Source: Loktanella sp. S4079 (GTDB lineage: Bacteria; Pseudomonadota; Alphaproteobacteria; Rhodobacterales; Rhodobacteraceae). From it: a DNA stretch of 64,000 nucleotides. A program made the translations under genes and the position numbers. The stretch spans positions 248,001 to 312,000 of the forward strand of contig NZ_JXYE01000002.1 of the NCBI RefSeq assembly GCF_000967725.1, given 5' to 3'. Position 1 is the stretch's first letter. The number at the start of each line of letters is the position of its first letter. Shown here piece by piece: positions 1 through 8,903 of this stretch. Under the pieces are notes generated by a model. That model was not told the origin of the DNA, searched no databases, and saw only the letters and a list, made by a program, of their open reading frames with translations.

Positions 1-863
1 AGTACGAGAAAGTCGTCAGGTATTTTATAACGCCTTGTTTCGCCTTCCGCCATGCCGGCAATTGGCTTGGAATGATGAACATCAAGGGGGGTATGCTTTA
101 AGGGGCCTTGATAGTCGTAGTCTCTGGCCGGGTTCAAACCGCATCCTTCACATACAGCTCCTCGCTTTTGCAAGACTGGAACGCGTACGTTGGGCGATCG
201 TTCTATCCGTCGAAATAGAGTGTAAGTTCTGCTTTCTTCGATATCGCTGGTACCCGCTTCCTCCATCATTACTTCTGCAGGCGTAGTACCTCCGGCATCA
301 ATTAGAGCTTCATACGCTGCCAGCATTTTCTCAAAATCAGAATAGAACTGTTTCTCATCTATGCTTAGAGCATCATATCTGCGACCAAATGCATGCCCTG
401 CCATGTAGCCGCTGGGGAGTGAATCTTGCGAGCTCAAGTCTATTGGCGAAGTATCGAAATAGCGAGCAAACTTTGGCACTTTTTCTGAAATCTCTAGCGC
501 GGTGCGCTTGAGGTGCTCCCTGCCGCGGTTTTCACCAAAGCTCTGATAAGCGGCTGTTGTGCCTTGATTTAGTGATAGGAAAATTTCTCTTGTCTGGGCA
601 TTTATAAGATAGACCACATAAAAACCTTTGGTAGCGCTCTCCGTGATCAACGGATCAAAAAAGCCTAGCCATGGAACTGACGCCCAATTTCCTGCTCCAA
701 CACTTGCTTTTACCTTCAGGTCATATGGCAGAAATACTAGCTGTTTCTTAGCTGTAAGCCCTATGTCATGCCGAACGAAGCTTCCGAACTCGCTACCAGC
801 AAAAGCTTTTGTTCGTTCTGATGCGTATTCTAGGGCGAGTCGAGAAAGCTGCTGGTGTAGCAA
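1..863 (-). CDS. McrA-like HNH restriction endonuclease with MrcB_N (DUF3578)-type domain, partial
   Basis: The minus-strand frame is open from a TGA at 873-875 to the window edge. Only a TTG (861-863) can start it near the top; AGGG lies upstream and overlaps the parE stop. The 287 visible residues fall into two parts. Residues 1-190 resemble the MrcB_N/DUF3578 domain, with a GAGNWASVPWLGFFDP block at 56-71 and GFYVVYL at 80-86. From about 210 comes an HNH module with C238-x2-C241 and the metal-site pair H263-H264 (DVHHSKPI). Proteins of this architecture are annotated as 5-methylcytosine-specific (McrA-type) restriction enzymes that cut modified foreign DNA. The C-terminal CxxCH part would lie outside the window. 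It is only 14 nt behind parE on the same strand and less GC-rich than it, which suggests acquired defence DNA. The domain call is fairly sure; the substrate is inferred. Confidence 0.8.
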   Translation of the reverse strand, partial: MLHQQLSRLALEYASERTKAFAGSEFGSFVRHDIGLTAKKQLVFLPYDLKVKASVGAGNWASVPWLGFFDPLITESATKGFYVVYLINAQTREIFLSLNQGTTAAYQSFGENRGREHLKRTALEISEKVPKFARYFDTSPIDLSSQDSLPSGYMAGHAFGRRYDALSIDEKQFYSDFEKMLAAYEALIDAGGTTPAEVMMEEAGTSDIEESRTYTLFRRIERSPNVRVPVLQKRGAVCEGCGLNPARDYDYQGPLKHTPLDVHHSKPIAGMAEGETRRYKIPDDFLV

Positions 864-877
864 TCTAGTTACTCACC

Positions 878-2836
878 CTAGACATCCAACTCCTCCACGA
901 ACTGCGCGTTTTCTTGAATATACTGGAACCGCAGTTCTGGTTTTTTACCCATCAGGCGCTCGACCAGATCGGCTGTATCGCCGGGTTCGTCGTCGTGGAC
1001 GGTGACGCGGATGAGTTTGCGGGTGGCGGGGTCCATCGTGGTTTCTTTGAGGTCTTTTGCGTCCATCTCGCCCAGACCCTTAAACCGCTGCACGTCGATC
1101 TTGCCTTTGCCGCCAAGGCCCTTGGCCATCATCGCGTCTTTTTCGGCGTCGTCGGCCACATAGACGCGTCGCGCGCCTTGGGTCAGCCTGTAGAGCGGTG
1201 GGCAGGCCAGATAGAGGTGTCCTTGGTCGATCAGCGGCCGCATTTGCGTAAAGAAGAAGGTCATCAGCAGTGACGCGATATGCGCCCCGTCGACGTCCGC
1301 ATCGGTCATGATGATGATCTTGTCATAGCGTAGATCATCGACGTTGAACTTCGTGCCCATGCCAACGCCCAAGGCCTCGCAGAGGTCGTTGATTTCCTGG
1401 TTCGAGGACAGTTTGTTTGAAGCGGCCCCGAGTACGTTGAGGATTTTGCCCTTGAGTGGCAAGAGCGCCTGGGTCTCGCGGTTGCGCGCGCCTTTGCCCG
1501 AGCCACCCGCAGAGTCACCCTCGACGATGAAAAGCTCTGTCCCTTCGCGCGACTTCGACGTGCAATCGGTCAGTTTACCGGGAAGGCGCAGTTTCTTCGT
1601 CGCGGATTTGCGCGACGTTTCTTTTTCTTTTTTGCGGCGAAGACGTTCCTCGGCGCGCAGGACAAGGAAATCAAGGATCGCACCTGCGGATTTGGTATCT
1701 GCGGCGAGCCAGTTGTCAAAGTGGTCGCGCACGGCGGCGTCGACCATTCGCTGGGCGTCTGTGGTGGCTAGGCGGTCTTTTGTCTGCCCGACGAATTCCG
1801 GTTCGCGGATAAAGCAGGACACAAGCGCACCGGCACCCGTGGTCAGGTCTTCGCGCGTGATTGTCCCCGCCTTTTTATTGCCGACCAGTTCGCCGTAGGC
1901 TTTGATCCCTTTGAGGATCGCTGACCAGAAACCGGCCTCGTGGGTACCGCCTTCGGGGGTCGGAACGGTGTTACAGTAGGATTGGATGAAACCGTCGCGT
2001 GCTGGCGTCCAGTTGATGGCCCATTCGACCTTGCCGGGGACGTTGAATTTGTCTTGGAACGACACGGTGCCCGCAAAAGGTTTGTCGGAATACGTTGTCG
2101 CTCCGGAGAGTGTTTCAGTCAGGTAGTCGGCCAAACCGCCGGGGAATTTGAACGTCGCCTCAAGCGGGGTGTCGCCATCGTTGATGCCCGTTTTCCAGCG
2201 AATTTCGACCCCTGAGAACAGGTAAGCCTTGGACCGCGCCATCTTGAACAGGGTCTTGGGTTTGAGCGTCAGCTTGCCAAAAATCTCTGCGTCTGGGTGG
2301 AATGTCACCGCAGTGCCGCGCCGATTTGGTGCGCCGCCAACTTTGGCGAGCGGAGCCTGAGGAACCCCGCGTGAGAATTCCATCATGAACAGTTCTTTGT
2401 TCCGCGCGACCTCGACCTTGAGATAATCAGACAGCGCGTTCACGACCGAAGAGCCAACCCCATGCAGACCGCCCGAGGTTTGGTAGCTATCGCCCGAGAA
2501 TTTACCGCCCGCGTTGAGCGTACAGAAAATGATTTCGAGCGCCGATTTTTCGGGATTCTTGGGGTGTGGGTCGGTTGGGATACCGCGCCCATTGTCGCGC
2601 ACAGTGACGTGACCGTTTTCGTGCAGCTCGACCTCAATCCATGTGGCGTGTCCAGCGACCGCTTCGTCCATGGAGTTGTCGATGATTTCGGCGACCATGT
2701 GGTGCAGCGCGCGTTCGTCCTTACCCCCGATATACATGCCCGGGCGCAGGCGCACGTGCTCCATATCTTCGAGAACTTCGATAGAAGAAGCGTTGTAATC
2801 TTCGGGTGCTGCCCCGGACAAGAGATCGTCGGCCAT
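878..2836 (-). CDS. parE: DNA topoisomerase IV subunit B
   Basis: ATPase subunit of topoisomerase IV, which decatenates daughter chromosomes together with ParC. The 652 residues show the GHKL ATPase motifs (RPGMYIGG at 31-38, DNSMDEA at 53-59, DNGRGIP at 81-87, GGLHGVG at 122-128), the transducer domain, and the TOPRIM motifs EGDSAGG at 439-445 and TDADVDGAH at 511-519. The length and the absence of the long GyrB insertion favour ParE over GyrB. The frame stays open 31 codons further upstream, but the ATG at 2836 (MADDLL) fits the family start, and the extension is not ParE-like. The stop codon overlaps the putative ribosome binding site of the downstream endonuclease gene. Confidence 0.95.
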   Translation of the reverse strand: MADDLLSGAAPEDYNASSIEVLEDMEHVRLRPGMYIGGKDERALHHMVAEIIDNSMDEAVAGHATWIEVELHENGHVTVRDNGRGIPTDPHPKNPEKSALEIIFCTLNAGGKFSGDSYQTSGGLHGVGSSVVNALSDYLKVEVARNKELFMMEFSRGVPQAPLAKVGGAPNRRGTAVTFHPDAEIFGKLTLKPKTLFKMARSKAYLFSGVEIRWKTGINDGDTPLEATFKFPGGLADYLTETLSGATTYSDKPFAGTVSFQDKFNVPGKVEWAINWTPARDGFIQSYCNTVPTPEGGTHEAGFWSAILKGIKAYGELVGNKKAGTITREDLTTGAGALVSCFIREPEFVGQTKDRLATTDAQRMVDAAVRDHFDNWLAADTKSAGAILDFLVLRAEERLRRKKEKETSRKSATKKLRLPGKLTDCTSKSREGTELFIVEGDSAGGSGKGARNRETQALLPLKGKILNVLGAASNKLSSNQEINDLCEALGVGMGTKFNVDDLRYDKIIIMTDADVDGAHIASLLMTFFFTQMRPLIDQGHLYLACPPLYRLTQGARRVYVADDAEKDAMMAKGLGGKGKIDVQRFKGLGEMDAKDLKETTMDPATRKLIRVTVHDDEPGDTADLVERLMGKKPELRFQYIQENAQFVEELDV

Positions 2837-2976
2837 GGTCTGCTCATATTCTTTGGTTTGTGCCAATATGGCAGGCCGTCGCGGTTGGGGCAATTGGCAA
2901 AGGGCGTGGATTGGTGCCGAATCTGCCATTGCTCTTGCTGGTAGGCAGGTTAGGGTCGCCCTGAGGGAGAGAGAAC

Positions 2977-3861
2977 ATGCGTATCTTTTTTACAGGCGGT
3001 AGCGGCAAGGCCGGCAAACACGCGATCCAGTATCTGCAAGGGCAGGGCCATACGGTCGTCAACGTGGACATGAAACCTTCGGGTCTTGATGTGTCCGAAT
3101 TGCTGGTCGATCTGACCGATGCAGGGCAAGTCATTGGTGCCATGTCGCAATTCACGGATTTTCATGAACTAGACGCTGGGACCGGCGTGCCGAAGTACGA
3201 TGCCGTCGTGCATTTTGCGGCTGTACCGCGTGTCATGATTGGCACAGATGGCGAATGCTTTCGCCAGAATACCATCACCACATACAATGTGATCGAAGCG
3301 GCCGTGAAGCTGGGTATCCCCAAGGTCATTTTCGCAAGTTCCGAAACCACCTATGCCGTTTGTTTCGCTGATGGTGAGGTGAGACCCGAATACGTGCCTA
3401 TTGACGAAGATCACCCCACCGTGCCGCACGACAGCTATGCCATGTCCAAGGTGTGTAACGAGATGACGGCCAAGTCGTTTCAGGCCCGTTCAGGCATCGA
3501 CATCTATGGGCTACGGATCAACAACGTGATCGAGCCTCATGAATACGCGACGAACTTCCCAGCCTTTATGGAAAACCCCGCGCTGCGCCGCCGTAACATC
3601 TTTGCCTACATCGACGCGCGTGATCTGGGGCATATGGTGGATTGCTGCCTAAAAACCGACGGACTGGGGTATGAGGTGTTCAACGTCGCCAACGACGACA
3701 TGTCAGTTGGGATCACATCCGACGAAGTCATCGCGCAGTTTTATGAAGGCGTGCCAGTCAAACGAAAGATGCGCCCGGACGAGACGTTTTACGCCAATGA
3801 CAAGGCCAAGCAGATGGTCGGGTTCGCGCCCAAGCATTCCTGGCGGGATGTGTTGGGCTAG
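2977..3861 (+). CDS. NAD(P)-dependent epimerase/dehydratase family protein (extended SDR)
   Basis: A 294-residue extended short-chain dehydrogenase. It has an N-terminal Rossmann motif GGSGKAG (7-13) and an acidic residue after beta-2 that suits NAD. The active-site YxxxK appears as YAMSK near residue 154, with the conserved serine of FASSET upstream. Family members act on nucleotide sugars or uronates; the substrate here cannot be told. The start has a good GAGGGAGAGA ribosome binding site just upstream. It is divergent from parE and followed at 54 nt by the GFA gene, so the two may be cotranscribed. Confidence 0.85.
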   Translation: MRIFFTGGSGKAGKHAIQYLQGQGHTVVNVDMKPSGLDVSELLVDLTDAGQVIGAMSQFTDFHELDAGTGVPKYDAVVHFAAVPRVMIGTDGECFRQNTITTYNVIEAAVKLGIPKVIFASSETTYAVCFADGEVRPEYVPIDEDHPTVPHDSYAMSKVCNEMTAKSFQARSGIDIYGLRINNVIEPHEYATNFPAFMENPALRRRNIFAYIDARDLGHMVDCCLKTDGLGYEVFNVANDDMSVGITSDEVIAQFYEGVPVKRKMRPDETFYANDKAKQMVGFAPKHSWRDVLG

Positions 3862-3915
3862 GAACCTTCGATGTAGGCAAATCCCAACGACTACGACTTC
3901 AAGGGGGCAAGTGAA

Positions 3916-4311
3916 ATGAGACAACGTACGGCTTCATGCGCCTGTGGTAGTTTGAATGCTGTTGCGACAGGTGAACCGTTACGTGTCGCTATATGTCACT
4001 GTAATGACTGTCGGACCCGGACCGGGAGTGCGTTTTCTTGGAATGCCCGGTTTGCGGCTGATGCCATTCGTCTGAGCGGAGAAAGCCGCAGTTTTGTTCG
4101 TACAGGCGACGAGGGTAGCGTGATAACTTACCATTTTTGTCCGAACTGCGGTGTGACTGTTTGGTACGAAAATGATCAGACAGATGGCATAGCTATTCCC
4201 GTGGGAGCCTTTGCACCCGGCGATTTGCCGATGCCGCAAGTGTCCGTTTATGACAATCGTAAGCCCGATTGGATCGAATTGACTGCGCATGACATGCAGA
4301 TTTGGAATTAG
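3916..4311 (+). CDS. GFA family (Mss4-like zinc) protein
   Basis: A 131-residue protein of the GFA family, a zinc-binding Mss4-like fold first described for glutathione-dependent formaldehyde-activating enzyme. The cysteine pattern is complete: CACG near residue 8, CHCNDCR near 30, and CPNCG near 76. Most family members have no proven activity and many are not formaldehyde enzymes, so a specific reaction should not be assumed. It lies between the SDR gene and the DCC gene on the same strand with tight spacing. Confidence 0.85.
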   Translation: MRQRTASCACGSLNAVATGEPLRVAICHCNDCRTRTGSAFSWNARFAADAIRLSGESRSFVRTGDEGSVITYHFCPNCGVTVWYENDQTDGIAIPVGAFAPGDLPMPQVSVYDNRKPDWIELTAHDMQIWN

Positions 4312-4328
4312 CGTGTTGGTTGTTAAGC

Positions 4329-4733
4329 ATGAAAACCTCTGAGCCAGTCGCCGTCATGGACGCTACCTGCGCCTTATGCAGTTGGGGCGCGCGTATGATC
4401 CATCGGCTTGATAAGTCGGGCGAGATTAAGATCGCACGGATCCAATCTGATACCGGGGCGGGGCTGATGCGTGACAATGGGCTTGATCCGTTGGATCCCG
4501 ATACTTGGTTATTTATTGAAAACGGGACGGTTTGGCGCGATTTTGATGCGTTGATCCGGGTTGGGCAGCGCTCTGGCGGGTGGGGCCGATTGTTCGTGGC
4601 GTTGCGGGTGATTCCGCGTCCCATCCGCAATTGGCTGTATGCCCGCGTGGCCCGCAATCGCTATGCAATCTTTGGGCGCGGGGATATGTGTGCCTTGCTC
4701 GACCCGAAGTTCCGCGCGAGGTTACTGTCGTGA
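4329..4733 (+). CDS. DCC (DUF393) thiol-disulfide oxidoreductase family protein
   Basis: A 134-residue protein with the DUF393/DCC signature near its N terminus (VMDATCALCSWGARMI), giving a CxxC pair in a thioredoxin-like fold. The family is named for a putative DxxCxxC thiol motif, but its role is largely untested. A longer frame begins at a TTG (4302) overlapping the GFA stop; the ATG at 4329 places the motif at the usual distance from the start. The stop overlaps the next gene (GTGA), so the two are probably translationally coupled. Confidence 0.8.
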   Translation: MKTSEPVAVMDATCALCSWGARMIHRLDKSGEIKIARIQSDTGAGLMRDNGLDPLDPDTWLFIENGTVWRDFDALIRVGQRSGGWGRLFVALRVIPRPIRNWLYARVARNRYAIFGRGDMCALLDPKFRARLLS

Positions 4734-6343
4734 GAATTATCGTCCTTGGTGGCTACGGCGTGTTCGGGGCCAAGCTGGTTGAATTGCTCACCCGTGACAA
4801 GCACGAGGTTATCGTCGCCGGGCGTTCTGCTGAGAAGGCAGAAGCACTCGCTGCTCAGTACGGCGCCGGACATGTGGCCGTTGATCGTACCGGAGACTTG
4901 ATGGCGTTGTGGGCGTTGAATCCTGATCTGATTGTTGATGCCGCGGGGCCGTTTCACGCCTATGGCGATGACCCCTATGCCTTTGCGAAGGCCTGTGTTG
5001 GACAGGGTGTGAATTACCTCGATCTTTGTGACGATCCGTCATTTTGCGCGGGGATTACGACGCTTGACCGGCAGGCTAGGGCCGCAGGTGTATTTGCATT
5101 GTCTGGAGCGTCCAGTGTGCCAGCGATTTCGTCGGCGGTCGTCGCCGCACTTAGCCAAGATACCGATGAAATCGACACGATCAGCACAGCAATCCTGCCG
5201 GGCAATCGCGCGCCGCGCGGACGCTCTGTCGTATCGAGCATTTTGAACCAATGCGGCGAGACATTCGATGTCGTGACGGACGGAACATCGACCCCAATCC
5301 GGAGCTGGTCGCGGCCTGAAATGTTTGACCTTGGGCAGGGGATTCGCCGTCGTGGATGGGTGATTGAGGTGCCAGATCATCGGCTCTTTGCCGACGCTTT
5401 TGGCGCACGTTCTGTTCAGTTTCGGGCCGGGCTCGAGCTGGGGATCATGAATTGGTCGCTGGCGGTGCTGTCATGGTTGCGCGGTAAATGGCCGTTTCGG
5501 GTGCCAAATGCGCTGGTTGGTATCGCGCTGAAGGTGTCCAAGATGCTTTATCCGTTTGGCACGGATGTGGGGGGCATGTCGGTCGCAGTGTCTGTGCGGA
5601 GCGGGCGGGATTGGCAATTGCGCAATTGGCGGTTGGTCGCGAAAGAAGGTGACGGTCCATTCATCCCAGCCGTCGCCGCACGGACAATCGCACGCGATAT
5701 GGCGCAAATTGAACCGGGTGCGCGTCCGGCGATTGCAGAGGTCCCATTGGATGCACTGGAAGCGGCCATGGCGGACTTGGCAGTTACGACCGAAATTGTG
5801 ACGCATGAGCAGATCCCGATATTCCCACAGCATCTTGGTTCGCAGTTTGATCAGCTTGCACCGCAAGTGCGCGCGTTGCACAGCACATATGGGATCAGGC
5901 GTTGGGCTGGACGAGCAAAGGTCAAGCGTGGAACGTCTATGTTTGCGCGCCTCTTGGCCAAGATCCTCGGGTTTCCACCTGCACATGACGACATGCCCGT
6001 AAGTGTGACGATCACCCCGGAAAATGGCCAAGAGCGATGGGAGCGAGATTTCGCTGGCGACCAATTCGTATCACATCTGCGTGTTCAAAATGGGCATATG
6101 ACCGAACGCTTTGGACCTCTGACTTTCGATATTGGATTGCATGTCGATCACGGCCAGCTTGTCTTTCCTGTGACGCGTGGACGCTGTGGTCCGATCCCAC
6201 TGCCGAAATTCGCTTTGCCACGCAGCGTTGCGCGTGAATTCGAGGACAGCGGCAAGTTTCACTTTGACGTGGCGCTTTACGCGCCCTTCACGGGGGCCTT
6301 GATTGTGCATTACCAAGGGTGGCTGACGCGCGAAAAACCGTAG
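4730..6343 (+). CDS. Saccharopine dehydrogenase-like NAD(P)-binding protein with C-terminal DUF4166
   Basis: A 537-residue two-domain protein. Residues 1-130 form a Rossmann domain (VLGGYGVFG, then AGRSAEKAEALA), as in the saccharopine dehydrogenase-like/membrane trans-acting reductase group. The last 180 residues, from about 355, resemble DUF4166. The start is the GTG at 4730, which overlaps the DCC stop; the frame is open further upstream, but that stretch is antiparallel noise over the DCC gene. The DCC-reductase-DUF4166 arrangement suggests a redox modification of a membrane-associated substrate, which is inference. The TAG stop sits inside a palindromic repeat. Confidence 0.8.
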   Translation: MRIIVLGGYGVFGAKLVELLTRDKHEVIVAGRSAEKAEALAAQYGAGHVAVDRTGDLMALWALNPDLIVDAAGPFHAYGDDPYAFAKACVGQGVNYLDLCDDPSFCAGITTLDRQARAAGVFALSGASSVPAISSAVVAALSQDTDEIDTISTAILPGNRAPRGRSVVSSILNQCGETFDVVTDGTSTPIRSWSRPEMFDLGQGIRRRGWVIEVPDHRLFADAFGARSVQFRAGLELGIMNWSLAVLSWLRGKWPFRVPNALVGIALKVSKMLYPFGTDVGGMSVAVSVRSGRDWQLRNWRLVAKEGDGPFIPAVAARTIARDMAQIEPGARPAIAEVPLDALEAAMADLAVTTEIVTHEQIPIFPQHLGSQFDQLAPQVRALHSTYGIRRWAGRAKVKRGTSMFARLLAKILGFPPAHDDMPVSVTITPENGQERWERDFAGDQFVSHLRVQNGHMTERFGPLTFDIGLHVDHGQLVFPVTRGRCGPIPLPKFALPRSVAREFEDSGKFHFDVALYAPFTGALIVHYQGWLTREKP

Positions 6344-6375
6344 GGTGGATCTTGATCCACCTCCCCGACACGGGG
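6341..6375. repeat. REP-like palindromic intergenic repeat, copy 1
   Basis: A TAGGG leader is followed by the inverted repeat GGTGGATC-TT-GATCCACC (6344-6361). A second small hairpin, CCCCG-ACA-CGGGG (6363-6375), comes right after. The first part recurs nearly base for base at 45094-45118. The stop codon of the preceding gene is its first three bases. There is no T-run, so it is not a plain terminator. Confidence 0.7.
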
Positions 6376-6425
6376 GCGTTATTCGGCTCTGGACGGCTCC
6401 TCATTTCCAACCTAAGCCTTTTCTC

Positions 6426-7781
6426 ATGGAAATCACCACACAATCATACGCTGCACATACACGTGCCATTTTTCGTTTGGGTACGCCTCTTATCCTTAGC
6501 CATGTTGCGCAATTTGCAATTCACATGACGGATACGATTATGCTGGGCTGGTATGATGTCACGGCGCTGGCGGCCTCGACAATTGCGACCACAATGCTAT
6601 TCGTGGTGTTTATCGTCGGTGCAGGTTTTGGACAGGCCGTGACACCTCTGGTTGCGGCTGCTGCCGAGGAAAACGACGACACCCAAGTGCGTCGTGTAAC
6701 GCGCATGTCTTTGTGGCTGTCTATCTTTTACGGGTTCTTGGTCACTGTGCCTTTCTTTTGGGCCGAAGAGATTTTGCTCGCCATTGGTCAAGACGCGGAT
6801 GTCGCGCATTTGGCGCATCTCTACCTCCAGATTACGATATGGCAGATGATCCCGGCATTGTTAGTGATGGCGCTGAAATCGTTCTTGGCGGCGCTTGAAC
6901 ATACGGCGGTGTTGCTCTGGGCGACGGTTGGAACGGCGGTGCTCAACGGGTTTGTGAACTACGCACTGATTTTCGGGAATTGGGGCGCGCCAGAGCTAGG
7001 CATCCAAGGGGCGGCGATTGCGTCTTTGACGGTGACGATCGTATCTGTGCTGATCTTGATCGGTTATACCCTGCGTGTGTTACCGCAGTATCAGCTGTTC
7101 AAGAATTTCTGGCGCAGCGACCGAGAAATCCTGATCCGTGTATTCCGCCTCGGTTGGCCTATTGGGCTGACCTCTTTGGCCGAAGGTGGGTTATTCAGCG
7201 CGAGCGCCATCATGATGGGGTGGATTGGGCCACTTGAATTGGCTGCCCACGGGATTGCGATCCAATTGGCCAGTCTTACCTTTATGGTGCACATCGGCTT
7301 TAGTCAGGCTGCGACAGTTCGTGCCGGTCGGGCCGTTGGGCGCAAAGACACAGATTCGTTGCGGCGCGGCGGGCTGACCGCGATTGGCATGTCGGCGTTT
7401 TTTGCGATTTTGGCTTCGGCTACCTTTATCTTGCTACCTGAAACACTGGTGTCATTGTTCATTGACCCGAACGAGCCTGAAAAGGTGACACTGCTTGCGA
7501 TTGGTACGCAGCTGTTGTTTTTGGCTGCCGTCTTTCAAATGGTCGATGCTGCGCAAGTCATGGCATTGGGCTTGCTCCGGGGTGTCCAAGATACTGCGGT
7601 GCCCATGATTATCGCGGCAGTCAGCTATTGGATCATCGGTTTGCCGAGCAGCTACATCTTGGCATTTGTTTTTGATTTCGGCGCCGAGGGGCTGTGGTTC
7701 GGCCTTGTGATCGGCCTGTCGGTCGCGGCCGTTTTGTTGATGTGGCGTTTTTGGGCGCGCGTTCCGCGCTTTGGCAGCTAG
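6426..7781 (+). CDS. MATE family multidrug efflux transporter
   Basis: A 451-residue polytopic membrane protein with about 12 hydrophobic segments and the MATE N-terminal pattern (LGTPLILSHVAQF, then DTIMLGWYD). MATE proteins export cationic drugs or metabolites in exchange for Na+ or H+. The frame is open from 6345, but those 27 codons read through a palindromic repeat; the ATG at 6426 (MEITTQSY) gives the standard N terminus. The stop at 7781 directly abuts the convergent Hint gene. Confidence 0.9.
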   Translation: MEITTQSYAAHTRAIFRLGTPLILSHVAQFAIHMTDTIMLGWYDVTALAASTIATTMLFVVFIVGAGFGQAVTPLVAAAAEENDDTQVRRVTRMSLWLSIFYGFLVTVPFFWAEEILLAIGQDADVAHLAHLYLQITIWQMIPALLVMALKSFLAALEHTAVLLWATVGTAVLNGFVNYALIFGNWGAPELGIQGAAIASLTVTIVSVLILIGYTLRVLPQYQLFKNFWRSDREILIRVFRLGWPIGLTSLAEGGLFSASAIMMGWIGPLELAAHGIAIQLASLTFMVHIGFSQAATVRAGRAVGRKDTDSLRRGGLTAIGMSAFFAILASATFILLPETLVSLFIDPNEPEKVTLLAIGTQLLFLAAVFQMVDAAQVMALGLLRGVQDTAVPMIIAAVSYWIIGLPSSYILAFVFDFGAEGLWFGLVIGLSVAAVLLMWRFWARVPRFGS

Positions 7782-8543
7782 TTATTCAAGCAGTTCCAAA
7801 TCACGCAAACGCAGCCGCGGATGGCGCATTTCGCCAAAGTCGTCCAAGTCGATTTTGTGCGGGAATAAAGTCAGATATTGCGCCAATAATTCGCCGCGCA
7901 GGCCCAGCCCAAAGAAAGTACCGGGGTGTAAGCTTTCGATTTCGATACCATTCACCAAGAGGCTTTCTTGGCGCGCGAACCCCAGCTGATAGACGTTTAC
8001 TGGCATTGCGGGACGCAATTCGATAAATTGACTACCATCAATAAAGTCTCTGACGGGAATAAACGCGGCACGCTTACCGGTGAGGGTACGCACCCCAGTT
8101 GCACGATGAAGCAAATTGGCCGTCGGCCCGAGGATCAAATCGGGCGAGGGGCGTGCCGGCCCAAGCGCATCAGCCGTGATCCGTGTCAAACGATTGTATT
8201 CGCTGTGATGACCATCTTGGTCCGGATGAATGAGGATGCTGCCACGCCATAGCAATGTTTCGAATTCGCCGGTTGCCAGCTTGATACGATCCCCGGGGAG
8301 CAAGTCTTCGACAGTCATTGGCCCGTTTTCAGTCGCGACCATTGCGCCACGTCCTAATACGCCAAAGGCATTTTCAAACGTCGGAAGCGCCGGGGCCATA
8401 CGTGATAATTCGCCAATGTCGCCATTTGAACGCAAATAGCTGACTTCATACTTACGCATCGGTGCCGAGGCGGAGCGGCGTAAGGGCGTTCCGGTTCTTG
8501 TGTCTACTGTGGCGTTTGCCCCTGTGTTTGGGGGTGTATTCAT
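7782..8543 (-). CDS. Hint domain-containing protein lacking the usual catalytic Cys
   Basis: A 253-residue protein with a Hint (hedgehog/intein-type, PF13403-like) fold. The conserved block VATENGPMTVEDLLPGD lies near residues 69-85, and the Hint-like LLHRATGVRTLTG follows later. In self-processing Hint domains a Cys or Ser begins the first strand, in a context like CFxxGTxI. Here the equivalent stretch is AFGVLGRGAM, with no Cys or Ser, so autoprocessing seems unlikely. Such Hint proteins are common in Rhodobacterales, often with secreted or calcium-binding partners. No signal peptide is evident. Function unknown. Confidence 0.8.
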   Translation of the reverse strand: MNTPPNTGANATVDTRTGTPLRRSASAPMRKYEVSYLRSNGDIGELSRMAPALPTFENAFGVLGRGAMVATENGPMTVEDLLPGDRIKLATGEFETLLWRGSILIHPDQDGHHSEYNRLTRITADALGPARPSPDLILGPTANLLHRATGVRTLTGKRAAFIPVRDFIDGSQFIELRPAMPVNVYQLGFARQESLLVNGIEIESLHPGTFFGLGLRGELLAQYLTLFPHKIDLDDFGEMRHPRLRLRDLELLE

Positions 8544-8631
8544 TCAATGCGATCCGATATTGGTTCGTGATCCGGCCTAACATGCCGATTTGGTTGATTA
8601 TTTTAGCGCTGCGATCAAACGCGAACACATT

Positions 8632-8799
8632 TCAAAAGTCAAAAGCTCCGTTTTTTGTTGGCGAATCTTTGCCAAATTCAATTGCCTCAGCAGTACGGCG
8701 GGCAATCATTGCCTGCCGCGGCTTGCCGCGCTGCCAAGGCATTACAATCGTGTACTTACGAATTGCGGTATGAACCGCGGCCTGCCAGCGCTGCTTCAT
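8632..8799 (-). CDS. 55-residue basic small protein
   Basis: A short minus-strand frame begins at ATG 8799 behind a near-perfect ribosome binding site (AGGAGGGAAGACG) and ends at TGA 8632-8634. The 55-residue product is rich in Arg and Lys in its first half (MKQRWQAAV at the start, PWQRGKPRQAMIARR in the middle) with an acidic/polar tail. I do not recognise a domain. It stands alone between the Hint gene and pgeF, on their strand. The ribosome binding site is the main support for it being real. Confidence 0.6.
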   Translation of the reverse strand: MKQRWQAAVHTAIRKYTIVMPWQRGKPRQAMIARRTAEAIEFGKDSPTKNGAFDF

Positions 8800-8903
8800 C
8801 GTCTTCCCTCCTGATCGGTGGGGACCCGCTTGGGCCCGATAGAGGCAGCATTATCGCGAATTCGGGCATTATTTTGGCGTATTGAAGGAGAATTACCCTG
8901 GAG

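Noticed and set aside
35..286. Plus-strand frame of 83 codons at the left edge
   Set aside because: It lies antisense to the endonuclease gene and has no domain or ribosome binding site; the minus-strand frame is clearly real.
628..1005. Plus-strand frame of 125 codons
   Set aside because: Antisense to the endonuclease and parE; no features of its own.
2462..2944. Plus-strand frame of 160 codons antisense to parE
   Set aside because: Mirror of the strongly coding parE N terminus, low-complexity composition, no ribosome binding site.
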